Below are positions 32,673 to 46,715 of a stretch of DNA of 64,000 nucleotides, piece by piece. Numbering within the stretch: the stretch's first letter is position 1; each line of letters starts with the position of its first letter. Made by a program: the position numbers and the translations under genes. Source of the DNA: Chaunax sp. Z400 (Eukaryota; Chordata; Actinopteri; Lophiiformes; Chaunacidae); assembly GCA_037577475.1 (NCBI GenBank), contig CM075187.1:23776810-23840809 (forward strand), given 5' to 3'. Below the pieces are notes generated by a model. That model was not told where the DNA came from. It saw only the letters and a program-made list of their open reading frames with translations, and ran no database searches.

Positions 32673-35600
32673 CTGATCAGGATTAGTCTCTTTAGGCTTA
32701 TGATTTTATTTGTCCCATGTATAAAGAGCTCACTTTGCTTACATTCATTCAACATATGATCAGGTCCTGAGGTGAGGATAATCACGTAGATTCCCCGTCT
32801 GAATCCTCTCATCTGGCTGCACTTCACTCAAATTTCAGCTCTTAAGACAACCTCATCAGTATTTTTCTGCAACATGTTCCACTCATCTTGCCGTGAGAAA
32901 AAATAGTTTGCTGTATGTAACATCACGCTATTCCCTGTCGTATTAATTAAAGGTCTAAAAGCGTAATTGAATGTGTGTTCACTGATCCTTATCCACATTG
33001 TGCTTGTGATCATGTATGCTGAGCTGCTGTTGTCTTTCTGTCAAGGGCTTCGGTAAACAAACATTAACGCCTCAGCGCTCGGGTGTTTGTGTCCATCAGA
33101 GCTGCTGTGGCCTCCTCCTCTGTGGCGTTAGTGGCTCCAAGAGGCTCCGTGTTCCACTGTAGTGATGAATTGCTGGTTTAAGTCGCCCTTGCTTATGTGT
33201 TGCCTGTTTTAAATACTGCTCATGTGACTTTCGGACTGATTTGTGTTTAGTTTGTTTATTTAAATGTGTGATCGAGGATATTGCCAAGTTTAGATGTCAC
33301 AAGGGAATGAGGACGCTGTCCATTGACAAGCCATTAATAGGCCCGAGTAGCTCTTTCAGCGTCTGTCCTCATGAATAAGCATCTGTCATATGTCAGAACC
33401 AACCCTGAGGTAATATTCAGGTGATGCATCCTGAGAAATGAGCAGCACTTTGTGACACTCCTAATGAACTTTATAGAAATATCCCATGATTCCCACGAGA
33501 GAAGCAAATTCATCAGTATTCATCTTCAACATGTCCTACTCGTCTTATTATTATTTTTTTTTAAATCTTCCTATGTTGTCCTTGCACGTGTGTCACAGTA
33601 TGCAGTCTCAGGCCTCAGCTGAGGTGGATAGACAGCTTTGCTGTTCTCGTGTCATACAGAGGATGAAACCTTATCATGATCAAAAGTAGCTGATAGATGT
33701 ATACATGACCTGGGCCAAAATGCTCATTTGCCCTGGTGATAAAATCCACGTGGCACAGCCTCCTGTTGTTGAGATAACCGGCTGTGTGTTTTTCTCCAGG
33801 GATAAAACCGGCAGCAGGTGGGTGGGGCGTGACTGTCTTTGTCCGATTAGATAACAATGTAATTTCCTAGGTCGTCCTTATCCATCAGCACCTTGGCTTG
33901 GTGCGAGGGCCTGCCATTTGCAGGGTTGTGTCACTTATGCCCCCAGAATGTACTTAAGGTGACAGGCAATAATGAATGGAGCGGGGATCTTATTTCACTT
34001 TGAGCCAGCGCAGAAGATGAGGCCATTTTTTTTAAAATTCTGTGTGGGGATTAATGGTTGGTTCTTTATGGCTTTACCACAGGGCATGTTTCCAACCTAT
34101 AAGATCGTCACACACCGTAAACCAATCCCCTGCCCCTGCAGTGTCACAGCCTTCAACGATAATTTATTCAAACCACGGTAAATTTCCCATAAATGTGCCT
34201 GTTGTGGCTCGTTGTGTCCTGTAGACTTTGTGCTCCCCACCTCCATTGTAGAGATTCAAGGAAACATGGGCTCATTGTAAAAAGTGTGTACCAATGCATC
34301 TGAGCGAGCCTCCTTCCCAAATAAACCTGTTTTTAGGTGACACAGAAGATGCCGCCTTAAACCACCATTATGGCTATAAACGCTTAGGGATCTACAGACA
34401 CCAAACCCTTTCCCCTCCTCCAGAATATGAAGGATAAGTCAGTGATGGAAGTATTTATACTTTCATATATTTGACATGTCTTCTTCCATGATGCGGCTCC
34501 AACCAGAGATACTTCCACCACCATTGTGTCGTTACTGTTCTTTTGTAGATCAGTACTCAGAGACTATACTTATTATGCATAATACCACTGGTCAAGACTC
34601 ATAAGTCTCATGTTATTCAGGAGCCTCACGGGTCCTTGAGAGAAGTCCATAAATGAGAAAATGTTAATTTTAATAGAATTAATTTGAATATATTACAGTT
34701 AGCGTGCTGTACAGTATGTTAATGAATTCCCACTGTAATCACAGACTGTCTCTCCTGCCATTGTCTTTCCAGAGTTGCGCAATTCACTAATCAACATCAA
34801 ACATCTCTCTATATTTGTTCCTAATACATTTTGTAAATCAGATTAGAGTGTGTGTCTGTTTGCATGTCCATAATACAAAGGATGGTTTTTGGGCAGTGGC
34901 TCTGGGGATGGCATGTTGATCTGTCGGCTGAGATATGTCTCAACTATTGGATGGATTGCCTTGAAATTCTGTACAGATATTCATGGGCCCTACTTTACTA
35001 CTTTGCATTATTATAGCCCCATAGACCTTGTAGACTAGACTTGTGGACCGGTCCTGTATTTAGACTGCAGTGGTGGATGTAATAATTAAGTGTTTGAGCA
35101 TTCACAAATATGATAAGTCATGTAACTACTTCCTTTGGTAGGATTGAATAAAAGTATCTGCTATTTTCTCTGGAATAAGAGTCGTTCTTGTTCATCACTT
35201 CTGTAGGTAGAATAAAAATGTTTTCAAAATGTCTTACATCAAAAAGTCTCATAAGAAAGAGTGGAGACGGCAGGAGTTCGACATGTCTTTTTGGCTGTAG
35301 AGAAATCATTACCAAACAGTCAATACACCGACAGTAAAGACACACAAACCAGGGAACTGCCATATATCTGTCGAGCAAAGGTATGTCCAGCTGTTGTGTC
35401 TCCTCAGAGTCTATATGGTGGGGCCAAGAGGCTGACAAAGGTCCTTTTGAAGAATAAAGTATTTAATTTTGTGTATTGTTATCTTGATGATAGAATTACT
35501 TCTTGATCACTCGGTGGAGACGGTCACCTCTCTTGCCCTAGTCAGACCCAACCTGCAGGATAATCAGTAGCCAGTGCACAAAGGCTCTGAAGATAAAAAT

Positions 35601-37612
35601 GATGGTGAACTGCCACCTCATCTTTCCTACATCAAGTAGACCTGAGTAGAAGACTATAGCAGAGAAGTCTGTCTCCACTGGTATTGATGAGTCAAAGAGG
35701 CCTAGAGAATTAAAGGCCTGGTCGTCTAATCTCATTCCACCCCAGCCGTCCTGTCACTGTTTGATAACTAGGTTAAGATACAGCTGGCAGATCCACTTCT
35801 CTGGCTCTCTCCACTGCATCTGTGAGCAGGAAGGCTGCCAACTGCACATGTCTCAAAAAATGACGCAAACCTTTCTATTGGCCTACGTCAAGTTTCAGGT
35901 CAAGGCAAGTTCCCCCCTGATTTGGTTCCTCTGTAATTTTCAACAAATTCCACAGTGTTGTCATCAGTTCTACAAGATGAAGACAGTTTAGATAGTTTTC
36001 TGCTGCCTTTTAATGATCATGTTTGACACATAATAAACTTCTCATTCATTAAAGCATAAACATAGTAATCTGCAGCAGCAGCTGATAAAGACTCCAAATT
36101 GTTCACCATATTCTTTGGGATGACTTTCAAGCAGACATGAAGCTTAAATAGAAATCGGTGCTTTCTAAAATTAGCCTGTCCCATTTCTGATAGGTCCAAA
36201 CTTGTGTTTTTTTTACTTGTGCACTCTTTTGTAATATTTGTGAATCAGATCCATTTAATATGGCTTGAAGAACAGGGATGAAATGTCTTAGATTTGTCCG
36301 AATGTGTCATCTCTAGTCTGGATCAACAGAATTCAGTTTCCCGCTCTAGCTCATGACTGCTCGTTTCTCTTTGTCTATTATAGTGACGTTGTGGAGTTCT
36401 GGTGCCTGCCAAAAAAGTAAACAGTGCCTTTTGATGCCACAGCAAAGCTAAAGAGATCCATGTGGATTCAGTGTACAGCAACGTGTGGTCGAAAAGTGCA
36501 GTAAAGTGTAGCCAGGTGCTCTCAAAGTATGCCGTACTCCATCTCCCTCCCACCAGTGGAATAAACTCAGGCTGCCTGGAAAGTCTCCTCTTCAGGAACA
36601 TGTGGGATTAATTTAGACTCTCCCTCCATGGGTGTCTCCACCCTGTTTCCCCTTGTGTTGTTTTGCCAGAGCGAGACCATGACTGGCAATAAGTAGAAAC
36701 AGAGCTCTATGTCTTAACACCCTCGGTTGGAGTGACTTTCTGAGAGATCAAGGAATCTGTAGCGAGCTGAGGCTCCTAGTGTTTACAGGAGTGAAGCAGT
36801 GTCCATCTCTGGGACACAGAGGAAGACGAGCAGATAGGCTCTGTGATTATAAGGGCAGGTCTTCCGTATCTCCTTTTTGAAGTAAGTGGTTTTAGAAGGG
36901 GCGCGGTAAACAAAGCCCACATGCATCCAACTGTGTGGTAAACTTTCATCTCTGTGCTACTGTGAACCATTTTTGACATAATGCTATGATGTGATTCAAT
37001 TTTATCTGATTATGGCATCTTTCAAATGTCTCTCAAGACAATAGTTTTAGTCGGAAAATGCAAATTTGAAAAAATTTGTATCAAATTAGACAAAAATCAT
37101 GGCATCAACGTGTGCAGTCTGTGTGGTGTGTGTTGATGTTGCCTGAAGTGTCTTGATTGTACCACTGGAGGCACCAAAATATGTGAATTTATCGGCTTGA
37201 AATTGGCTATAATTGATTTTCTCATTTTAACAATGTATCAAATGACAATATGAAACAACAGCCCTTTTCACACATGTTGCACAGCGGCGCCATAATGACG
37301 CCTTTTTTAATGTATGATGCCTTTGTTTGGTTACACTGAACAAAACAGCAGCGACACGATGCCACTCCAGTGTGTCATTTTAAATAGTGAGCAAAAGAGG
37401 CGTGATGTAGAACGCAGCAGCTTCGGCGTTTAATGCAATGTTTTACATATGCAATGAGCAGCACTTTGTAAATAACAAATAGATGTCAAAAACAGTTTTA
37501 CCTTCCCTGTTACTTGGCGGATGATCCCGTCGTCTACTCAGAGGGTAAGAAGGTCCCAAACCTCGTGATCTTTCACATTTTGAAGACATTTTTTGATTGA
37601 TTTTCTTCTTCT
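32673..37612 (+). other. zdhhc8: zdhhc8 intron 1, second part
   Basis: No exon was recognised. It contains a diverged 37 bp repeat pair (32853 and 33512) and an old repeat fragment near 34889-35000. The rest is unassigned single-copy-looking DNA, possibly including conserved noncoding elements. Confidence 0.45.
34889..35000 (+). repeat. old interspersed repeat fragment
   Basis: GGCAGTGGCTCTGGGGATGG followed by ACTATTGGATGGATTGCCTT and GAAATTCTGTACAGATATTC matches a widespread fish repeat as I remember it. The class is not certain. Confidence 0.5.
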
Positions 37613-38110
37613 AAAAGCTCATTTATACATCATCTACGTATGAAAATTGATGCGTCCTTTTCAAACACTGTATCCGTCAACAGCTACATTTGCCCTTTAC
37701 ATTGGCATCATCATCATCATCATCCACAAGATAGCAGTGAAGAGTCAAACGTTTGGACAACAACAAAAATGCAGATGGTAGAGGAGGTTGTTATAATGTA
37801 CCTGGTTAATAAAAGGCTAAGGCAGAGGCAACGATAGATAGTACTCTGTAGTAGTCTCTGTAGTGAGATCGCATAAACACATCGCAACATGTGGACGCAG
37901 AGTTTTTAAAAGACTTTTTTTCTTCTCTGTCGTGTCTGTAAACATTTGTCTTGTCTTGTCATGCTTAATCGTCGCTACACTGCCTCCCAATGACATCCAG
38001 TGGTACGGCCTCATTTCGTCTGTATGTTTAATCTTTCAGAAAACGTGCACAAACACAGATGAAGTCAATGCAGAGTACAGGCGAAAGGCTCCTTCCGTAT
38101 CCATCTTTAA
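37613..38110 (+). mobile_element. MITE, possibly PIF/Harbinger-like, diverged copy 1
   Basis: The left end reads TAAAAGCTCATTTATACATC. Then GCATCATCATCATCATC, CCACAAGATAGCAGTGAAGA and GTAGAGGAGGTTG line up in order with the reverse complement of 54150-54592. The right edge is approximate. Confidence 0.5.
37707..37725 (+). repeat. CAT trinucleotide repeat
   Basis: Six CAT units expanded inside the MITE. Confidence 0.9.
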
Positions 38111-38489
38111 CGTTTAGCACAGATGAACCTTTGCTGCTACTTGCTGCTTTTTAAATCTTCTGGTTGTGGCCTGCACACATAATCCGTCAAAACACCTCAC
38201 CCCCGTCCTGTATTTTCATCTTTGCGTTCATGTAGATGTCTGATTTACGACCTGTTGTCACAGAAGTGGAACATCACAGACCCTCCCATTACTCCTTCAT
38301 AGTGGCAGGGTGGAGTAAAGGAGTAGAAGGGGCTGTAAAAGGGGCTTATGTGACTGTGAAAGAGATCACTTTTAGTAATGAACATACAGGGAATAAATGA
38401 ATGCTAATGTTGCTCTGTGTCTACTGGTATAGGCGATTGTTTGCTAAAAAGTTGACCATAATGTCGCACTTTTAAATTAATAAATACAT

Positions 38490-38522
<33 letters not shown>

Positions 38523-39340
38523 AGCTTATTCAGAAAATGACTCGAAACACAGTTGATGGGAATTTGATAATTTTGGAGCAAATAAAATATTACAATGTTA
38601 ATTTATATATATATGTTTTCTAAAACATAACACTCCAAGCTAATATTGCTGTAATAAACTGGTGTGATGTCTGATGTGAGGTCACATTCTATAAATAACA
38701 GTGGTCTCTCTCATCTTTGAAGCCATAGATCTAGGGGCTACAGCCAGGCTGGCCTCCGTTAGACACAGTTCCTTTGTAGTTCACTGTGGAGGTGACCTTA
38801 TTCTGTCACATCTGTCACACGCTATCATTTCACACCTCTCAGGACAGTTTATGAATCAGCATCTGCTATATTATTAGAGCCCGATCTGAAAAATATCATG
38901 TGCTTATCGATTGAAATGTCCTCTGCTGTTTATAAAACTATATATTAATGTGTGCGGGCCTTGGCACCAGGCCCATAATAATATGATTCAGTTAGGGATT
39001 GTGCTGTGACATTCAGGGAATTGTGTTTTTTGTAGCTTTAGCCGTTGACAAGTTGTTTGGTCTTGAAAGGACAGTTGGATCCTGTTTTATGATTTTAGTG
39101 GTGCAGCGCGCTGTTGTTTGCATCCACCCAAGCCCCACCTTTTCCGCTTTTAGCATCATCCACCCTCATATCTTTAATTGTTATGTAACTCATCCGGCAC
39201 TAAAACACATGTCAAAACATGCAAATGCATCCCAGTAGTTTTTTTTGTTGTTTTTTTTGTGCTGAACTAAACAAGTTCATCGATTAAATCCCTGACAATA
39301 TGCTAAGCTGCAGCCAGATTGCACAGAGAGACAGTTTACA
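38111..39340 (+). other. zdhhc8: zdhhc8 intron 1, third part
   Basis: It holds a TTTA microsatellite at 38489-38522. Nothing else was recognised. Confidence 0.45.
38489..38522 (+). repeat. TTTA microsatellite
   Basis: About eight tandem TTTA units. Confidence 0.95.
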
Positions 39341-39570
39341 AGGGGAGTAGTGGCCTAAAGGTGACAGAAGTGAGCTTGTGATTGGAGGGCAGCCGTTTCA
39401 GGATGAATCTGGGTGGGGAAAGTGTAAAGGCATTACCTCCTTAGCACTACTGAGGTGCTCTGGAGCAAGACCCTCAACCCCAGCAGCTCCAGTAACTCCA
39501 CTCTCCAACTTCACTGATCAGTGGCCAGCAGATCAGACTGTGGTTGTTCTTGGCAGCTTCCAAAATAAAA
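39341..39570 (+). mobile_element. tRNA-type SINE remnant
   Basis: Fish SINE-like words occur in order: GTGGCCTAAAGGTGAC, CGTTTCAGGATGAATCTGGG (a decayed B box), GGAGCAAGACCCTCAACCCC, TCAGTGGCCAGCAGATCAGA and TGGCAGCTTCC. It is diverged and lacks a poly-A or repeat tail. Confidence 0.6.
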
Positions 39571-42500
39571 GGCAGCAAAGCTTCTCTATGAACCAGTTTG
39601 TAGGTGGGTCTCTGGCTCGAACCAGTTACTGTGTAATCCCTTTGTCAAATGTCTAAAAGAACGGCACGATGCTTAATAGTGAGGATATTTAAAATTAAGG
39701 TAAATTCAGCCTTTGGGCCATTCTCTGTGGATTCCAGGTCAATTTCCACCTAATATTTAGTCTTAGAATCTTAATATTTAGTCTCTTGAATCTTGAAACT
39801 AGTCTTGAAAGGTGTGTGGACTCAATTTTATCTTTCTTCGAGATTCCAGCTCATCAAGCTTTAATACTAGAAGTGACTAAAGTCCCAGAGATTGCTTTAT
39901 TTAGCTGGTGCTGTTTTTTCAAGCCAGAAAAAGAGAGACCCACTTATGCAGCTGTGCTATTTTTGTTACACCATTTGACAGACAGTATAAAAATGTGGAT
40001 TAACTCTGCTGATGGTGTGGAAGGAAGTTGTTGACCGCATCTGTGACAGAGGCGCTATCCTGAGACGAAGCTGTGGTTTTCTTCTGCGAGACTGTTTTCT
40101 TTGGCCCAGCATTGTGCAAAATTGTGCAGAAAAACCTGGAATATTTTTGAGTTATCCAGCTGTTATCCAGTCATCGATCTTTAAAGGGCAGGAAGTTTGA
40201 CTTTGGATCTGTAAGCAGAGAATTCTTCACTTATCAATCATGCTTCTTTAGAGGTTTATCGTCACTGATATAAATCGATTCACACTCCGATCTGCTTGCC
40301 TGGTGGTGGTACAATCAGAGTGACAGCGGTTAGCTGCCATCGCGCGGTGATTTATTGCTTTTTCACCACGATAAGAACAAATCCATACCGCTACAGCCCC
40401 AACAGAAACCACAGCAACTCACATAAATGAAGCAATCAATCGCTTTAATTATGTGGTCTGGATTTGTTTGTTAGGCAGTGTGGTTTCTTCAAGGTTCTTC
40501 AACATTCTGTGAGCTCTGGCTTGGATGTTTGCCTCCACCAAGGAGGTTTTTTTCTGTTTGTCAGCAGGATTACGGAAAATCTTGAGGCCCAATTTTCATG
40601 CAACTTCATGAAAAGCTGTAGCATGAGCCAAGAAAGAAACCATTACCTATTTGGAACGGATTAAAATCATGAACAGATACACATATATTATTGTCCCTTT
40701 TGTTGAATGAGTAGGATTCTGTTGTAGGTTGATCCTTCCTCCCCATCACTAGACAGCGAAGGTGGTCAAGTGAGCTGGACAGTGGATGAATCAGAGAAAT
40801 GAAAATGTATTTTCTAATGATTTCATGGACGTTTTGTTCTAAAGGACAAATAAACACACCAACACCTCTGCACAGTCCTGCAGGAAGGAGCCACATTGAG
40901 GGGTTTTAGGTGAATTCAGACCCAACATACACCTGAGTATACTACAAACTAAGTTCAACATAGCCAGGCTATCTTTTTATGAGCTGGCTTGACAAAACCT
41001 GAAACCTCAGTCAAACTTAATGAGAATCACAATGGCTGTATCAGCTTTCCTTGTTAACCCAGGCCTTCAGCTTCAGACTATGCACGTTCCCAGTAAAATG
41101 GGCTGCAGGTGCATCTTTTGACACTCGTCTACCTACTTTATTGAAGAGAAACAGGTTGTTATAATGAAAAGCTATGAAGAATCTAAAAATATATTACAGC
41201 AAAAAGCAACACTGGTGCTGCAAATAAGGCAAGAGAGGAATACTGGCAGAAAAATGCAGATTGTATAAATAAGGAAGAAGAAAAAGTAAAAAATAAACCT
41301 CATATATTAATTTCACCACTCAAAACACTCTAAATGCTGTATTTATTATACAATAAATGTAGCAACTATATTGTAGAACATTGTATCAGGCAGTCCGGAT
41401 GTTTATGAAGGAACTGTGGAGCCTTTAGTGCTTTCTATTACTTGATGTCCCAGGAAAGGAGCTTCATCCTGCTGTAACTCCTCCAGGGTAAAGATGATTT
41501 GTTTGTTTTGCCTCTTGTCTTGGGAGATTGATTCAGAGATAGTTTTGAAACTTCTGGATAAAAAAAAAAAAGGCTCAAACTTTAAACACTGCCCATAATG
41601 TGGGCCAACAATATGGACAAAATTCTGCTTTGGCTGACGTGCAAAACATCAGCAGACCTCAAACAAACTGAGGGATGAACTAAAACAGAGTCGAGTGTCA
41701 GGACTGAGTCTTAAGTCTGGAATCTTAATCCGACCTGCACACGGCTGTCTTAATTCAGTGACCTGGCTGCACCCACTTAGTTCAGAGGCTTAAAAACATT
41801 TGATCAGAGCTGACATGAACAGCAGACCTCTCAGTCTGCTGCTGCCCCATCACTGCTGCCACCATGGGCATTGTGAATAATTGTTATAGTCCTGATTAAA
41901 CTGCCATAGACCTATTAGCCAGCTGGTCAAATCTAGCTATCCCTCAAATAGTTTTAATGGTATCTGTTGAAATCAGGGGCCACCCTGCTCAAAAGGCAGG
42001 ATACTGATCAGGTAATAAGTAATAAGTCACTTAAAATAAAGTTTCCAAACAGCAGAGTGAAATCTTCAATGAGTTCCAGTCAAATATTTACACAGCTCAG
42101 TATCTCAATACCTTCCCCTCCTAGCCACAGGAGATTAATAATGCAGCAGTTATAATGTTCCTCTTTGCTCCATTCCCATGAGCACGCTGACTGTTAGCAT
42201 CACTGGATATCGGCCAGGATAACATGTGAATATCAATTAGGTAGTTTGTTTTATCCATTTTTATACAGGCCCATACTTATCACCGTGCTCACTGCCCTCC
42301 TTAATTCGTTTTGCATTCTCATCCTGCACATCCTCCTGTGCCATGTGCTTTGTAAAGATTGTGGGTGAGATCAGTTTCCTCCCGGCTATATTCACCCGTC
42401 TGGAAGTTTTAATATGGCCACGGTTTAAGCAGACCTGCAGTTATGTTACCTCCACAGTGACAAGTGCTGCACAAACACTTGTAATGAGTATAGCCATTAT

Positions 42501-45500
42501 TTGCCATGTCTTTACGTTCAGTCTGTGGCAGGTTGAACCTCCACTGATATGTTCCAGTGGGTTTAACCTCCCCTCCACAACACATCTCGCTCCATGGTAA
42601 TGAAATCCGAGCTTATTTGTGACAGTAGCATATTTCTACTTGCACTAATACACTGGGTGCTGCAAATTGACAAGGTCCCCGTGAAGATGTGTGCAGAATG
42701 TTATGAGTGAGTCGTAGGTGTTCCCTGGAGGCCTCGCTCACATTTCACTTTCAGACCAAAGTTTTATTGCCTGATTTCAGGAGAATTTATGGATGTGCTT
42801 CTTGGAACACTCTTGACAGTGAGTTAAAAAATGATTAAAATGATTGGGATATATAGTATAGTCCATCCATCTGTAATCATTTTATGTCTGGAGCATATTT
42901 CAGAAACAATATGGTCTAGTTTCAAAACCTTTACACATGTTTTAGCCATGTTAAGTAGGCTCATCTTTTAATAATTTGATTTTTTTTAAATTTTCCATGC
43001 AAAAATGATTTTAAGGTGACTCTAAAAGTTGACCATCTTCATCATAGGATGTATTCAAAATAATGCACTGTACTCTAGGCTCACCAAAAGAATGGAGGAT
43101 GACTTTGTTGTATAATTTTTGGGTGGATGTCGGGGGGATATGTCATCTTCAGATGACTCTTGTTTAATACACCCGCATTGGAGGATTACTATTTCACATT
43201 TTTATCCTATTTCCTGCATATTTCTGTATTTCTGAACATTTGAGGAAAGAGCTAAATGACTTTTTTCTCTGGTGTCGATGTGTTCACAAAAGGAGATTAT
43301 TTGCATTAGTAATGGTGTGCAGTCTCAAAGTTGTCGGTGAGGATATTTTAGGAGTGAGTGCAGGAACAGGAGAGACCCACCATGGACAACTCTTAGCAAC
43401 AGAACTTTGACTGATTTGATTGAAAGCCCCAAATGAATAGTTTCCCGAAGCTGGAGGTGGAAGAGGAGGTGGAGGAATCACAGAGAAACTGCTGAGCAGT
43501 CAGAAACTACACCTGGTTCTGCACCAACAGCATAAACAATTCCTCAGAATAGTGCAAAAGTAGCAGCGGTACAGCTGTCCCAACCCAGGAGCCTCTGTAG
43601 CTCAAATGTCAACTTTCAGCCTGAGCCCTAGAAACACATTAGTTCAGCTCTGACAGTGATTGGCAAGGAGTCGGCGTTGTTGTGTCTGGAGTGGCCGACA
43701 AAAGGTCCGTCCCTCAGTAAGGGCTGACAGGGAATGTGACAACAGCTGCCTGTGGAGCCTTGCTTTCACGTAACATGGGTTGAGGTGTGGTGGCAGCTGG
43801 AACAGGACAACACCGGTACAGATACACAGAGCCGAGGCCAAAGAGCGAGAAAACTGAAGGAAAAAACCCACACAAAAAACAGCGTGCCTCTCTGCACCGG
43901 CCTCCTGCTTCTACTGCACATTCCCACAAAATGGTATTTTTAGACCATCGCTAATATAAATCAGAGCATCTGTCTCACACTTTCAGGAGCCTGTCATGGT
44001 GTTAATCAGGTTGACTTTAAAAAAATGTGTCTCTCACTGCTATTTGCAGTCTGTGAGATGTGAGTAATGCATAATTTGTTATGGTTACAAACGGAGCCCA
44101 AGTTCCCACTCAGACGGTGCTGATATCTTTTTACCTACAGTTACTGTTTCCAACACAACAGACAAAAAAAAACATGAAAAAAACCAGTGTCTATATTCAC
44201 AATAGCTTCTTTAAACTATACTTTTAGACTTTTCACATGAGATTAAAATCTGTGTAGTGTATTTTAAGATATCAACAGGGGACTTCGTATATGTGCAGTA
44301 CATGAATTATTTGAAAGATAGCCAGGTATTCTCCTAATGCTCTGTGAAAAGTATAGCAATTAAATCTGGTTAAAAAAGGCTACATGTCTAATGTGCAATA
44401 AATCAGAGTATGAACAACAACAAATACTCTTTCTCCGCACTGCTGTGTATCATTTTGCTTAAATGTATTATTTACGTGTAAATTTAAAGCATTCAGCGCT
44501 CTCACACTCGCGTAATTACATTCCTGGCAAGGGAGGAAAAGCTTCAGAATTGGCTGTTCCACCACACGACACCCATGCTCCCTTAAATTAAAGGATAGCA
44601 ACATATTCACTCATACTGAACCCTAGCAAAGCAGGACAGAGGAGTTGTATTCAGCTGGAAAGCTTCCCAGAGACTGCTAGTGTTGTATTAATAAACTATA
44701 TGAGATCATACAAACTGGATCATATCAGATGTGGTTTACAGTGATTGGACAGTAGCCAATTTTCAATCAGGTAGTGATGTTGGCGCTGCATGTATGAAGA
44801 CATCAGAGGAATATTGGCTCAACCTGGAGTCTCACATATGAATTGGGCGACTTGAGGCCCAATGGGAGCAGAGAAGCCGGTCGGTGCTGCTAATAGTCTC
44901 TCTGGGTCAGACTCCAGGTCATGTCCTTCCATCAGACTCCTAGCTTGGCATGACCTCACACCTCATATAGGCGTACATTTACAAAGACAAAAAATATATG
45001 ATGTGGTTTAAAAAAAACAAAAAACATTAAAGGCCTGATAAGACTTTTTTGTTTCGCATAGCGTGTAACCTTTTAAGTGCTTTATGTGAACAATTGCGAT
45101 TAGCTAGGACACTATGCATGGCTGCAGGTGACCCTCCACACCTACATGTGTTTCATTAGTGTAATTAGTGTTTAATCACTTCTCCTTGGCTCACAGGCTC
45201 AAACTTCAGTGTGAGTCGGCCTGCGGACATGTGATGCTGCAGTGTTTGCAGACCTGAGGCGTGAGGCTCTGCCCTGAGAGTGGTGTCGACTACACTACTG
45301 GTGCTGCCAGCCCATTTTTCAAGCCCCTTTGAGCCGATGCATTAATGAAGCACATGCAGAATGAGCAGGGATATTGATCTTCCCTCTCACGGGTTACGCA
45401 TGAAGCAGGAGCTAATTATTCTCAGATGTAATCTGACACTATACAACGGACAACGTTCATTAAGGCAGAGTGGCATGACTCAGTCTTGGGTTCATGTCAT

Positions 45501-46349
45501 CAGCATACACACTTCAGGTTAAGTAACATAAATTGATGTTGTCTGATTGAATTTTAAACAAGTTTTAAACAGATCCCTTTACCTCTATAGGATATTTTAG
45601 CACCTTTCAGCTTATTGTTTTGGTTATATGACCTCCACCTTTACTGTTACTGGGTCATTCCGAATACTCTTGTTGATCCTTCCAGAATTACAAGCAACTG
45701 TTTTTAGCAAGATGAAACCACTGTGACACGACTTTCCAAGCCCCAACAAGCATATTACATACAAAGTTAGTGACTAGCTGGTCACATGACATGACAATGG
45801 TTTTGCTGAAAACATGCTTTTCCTTTGCATTTAAAAAAAGTTCTGCATTCACAGGGAAATGATCCTCATGCACATGGATCTGCAGAAAACGGTTGAAAAT
45901 GCTGTAGCATGCTTGCCAAGCCAATAGTTGGCGATGTAACTTTTCAAAATCAACACCACAGAATCACAGTAGAGGTTCAGCAAATCTACATTGGAGGAGC
46001 ATCAACTAACTCAACAGGGTCTGCAGTTCAAACAAAACCGGACAGTCTGACATTGTTTTTCGTATTTGTTCTGTCCATAGAGTTCGAATTCATGCACGCG
46101 AATTCGGCTGCAACCATAATAGGCATGCATGAAGTGCGGAGTTGCGTTTTGCCCGTTTACACATCTACGATAATGGTGGCGTTTTCAAAAGATCACACTC
46201 TGGAATCCGCTGTCAAAAGTTAGCACTTTCCATTGTTGTGAAAGCAAATGGCCAAACCACAAGTTTACCGTTTTGGGGTAAAACCTTTAGAAAGTTGGTG
46301 GAAAGGAAAACAGAGTGAAGAGGAGAGTGACCCACATTCTTTAAAGCTA
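39571..46349 (+). other. zdhhc8: zdhhc8 intron 1, fourth part
   Basis: 6.8 kb with no recognised exon. A repeat fragment lies near 40518-40620. The rest is unassigned. Confidence 0.45.
40518..40620 (+). repeat. old DNA-repeat fragment (CCTCCACCAAGGAGG type)
   Basis: GTTTGCCTCCACCAAGGAGG, then GTCAGCAGGATTACGGAAAA and TTTTCATGCAACTTCATGAA match a common fish repeat remembered from other genomes. It contains an inverted CCTCC..GGAGG core. Confidence 0.5.
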
Positions 46350-46715
46350 CATTTCCACTGCATATACCGGCTCTACTCACCTCGACTCGACTCGCCTTGG
46401 TCTCGGGTACTTTTCTGCAGGTCGTTTTGTTTTCCATTATGGGATAGTACCTCCTCAGGGTAGATGGGCGCCGTATGAAACTGCCGTGGCGTCGTCTTCC
46501 AACGCGACACACACCTCTCGTCCACCTCTTGTGATCCTCTCATCAGCTGTTTAATACAGGAACTGTGTTATCTAACCTCATCAATAACATCTATACCTCC
46601 TCAGTGTAGCGCCTGCAAAAAAAAAAAAAAAGTTTTATAAAAAAGTTTTGTAGCTTGGCTGTTTGAGTGTGGCGGCCGTTGATTTGTGTTGTGCAAGATA
46701 TTCCATGCATGCAGT
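46350..46715 (+). mobile_element. MITE family X, copy 1 (right end missing)
   Basis: It starts CATTTCCACTGCATATACCG. CTTTTCTGCAGG, GGGATAGTACCTCCTCAGGG, ACACACACCTCTCGTCCACC and TGTTTGAGTGTGGCGGCC lie in the same order as in the reverse complement of 57441-57863. Similarity fades near 46715. Confidence 0.75.
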
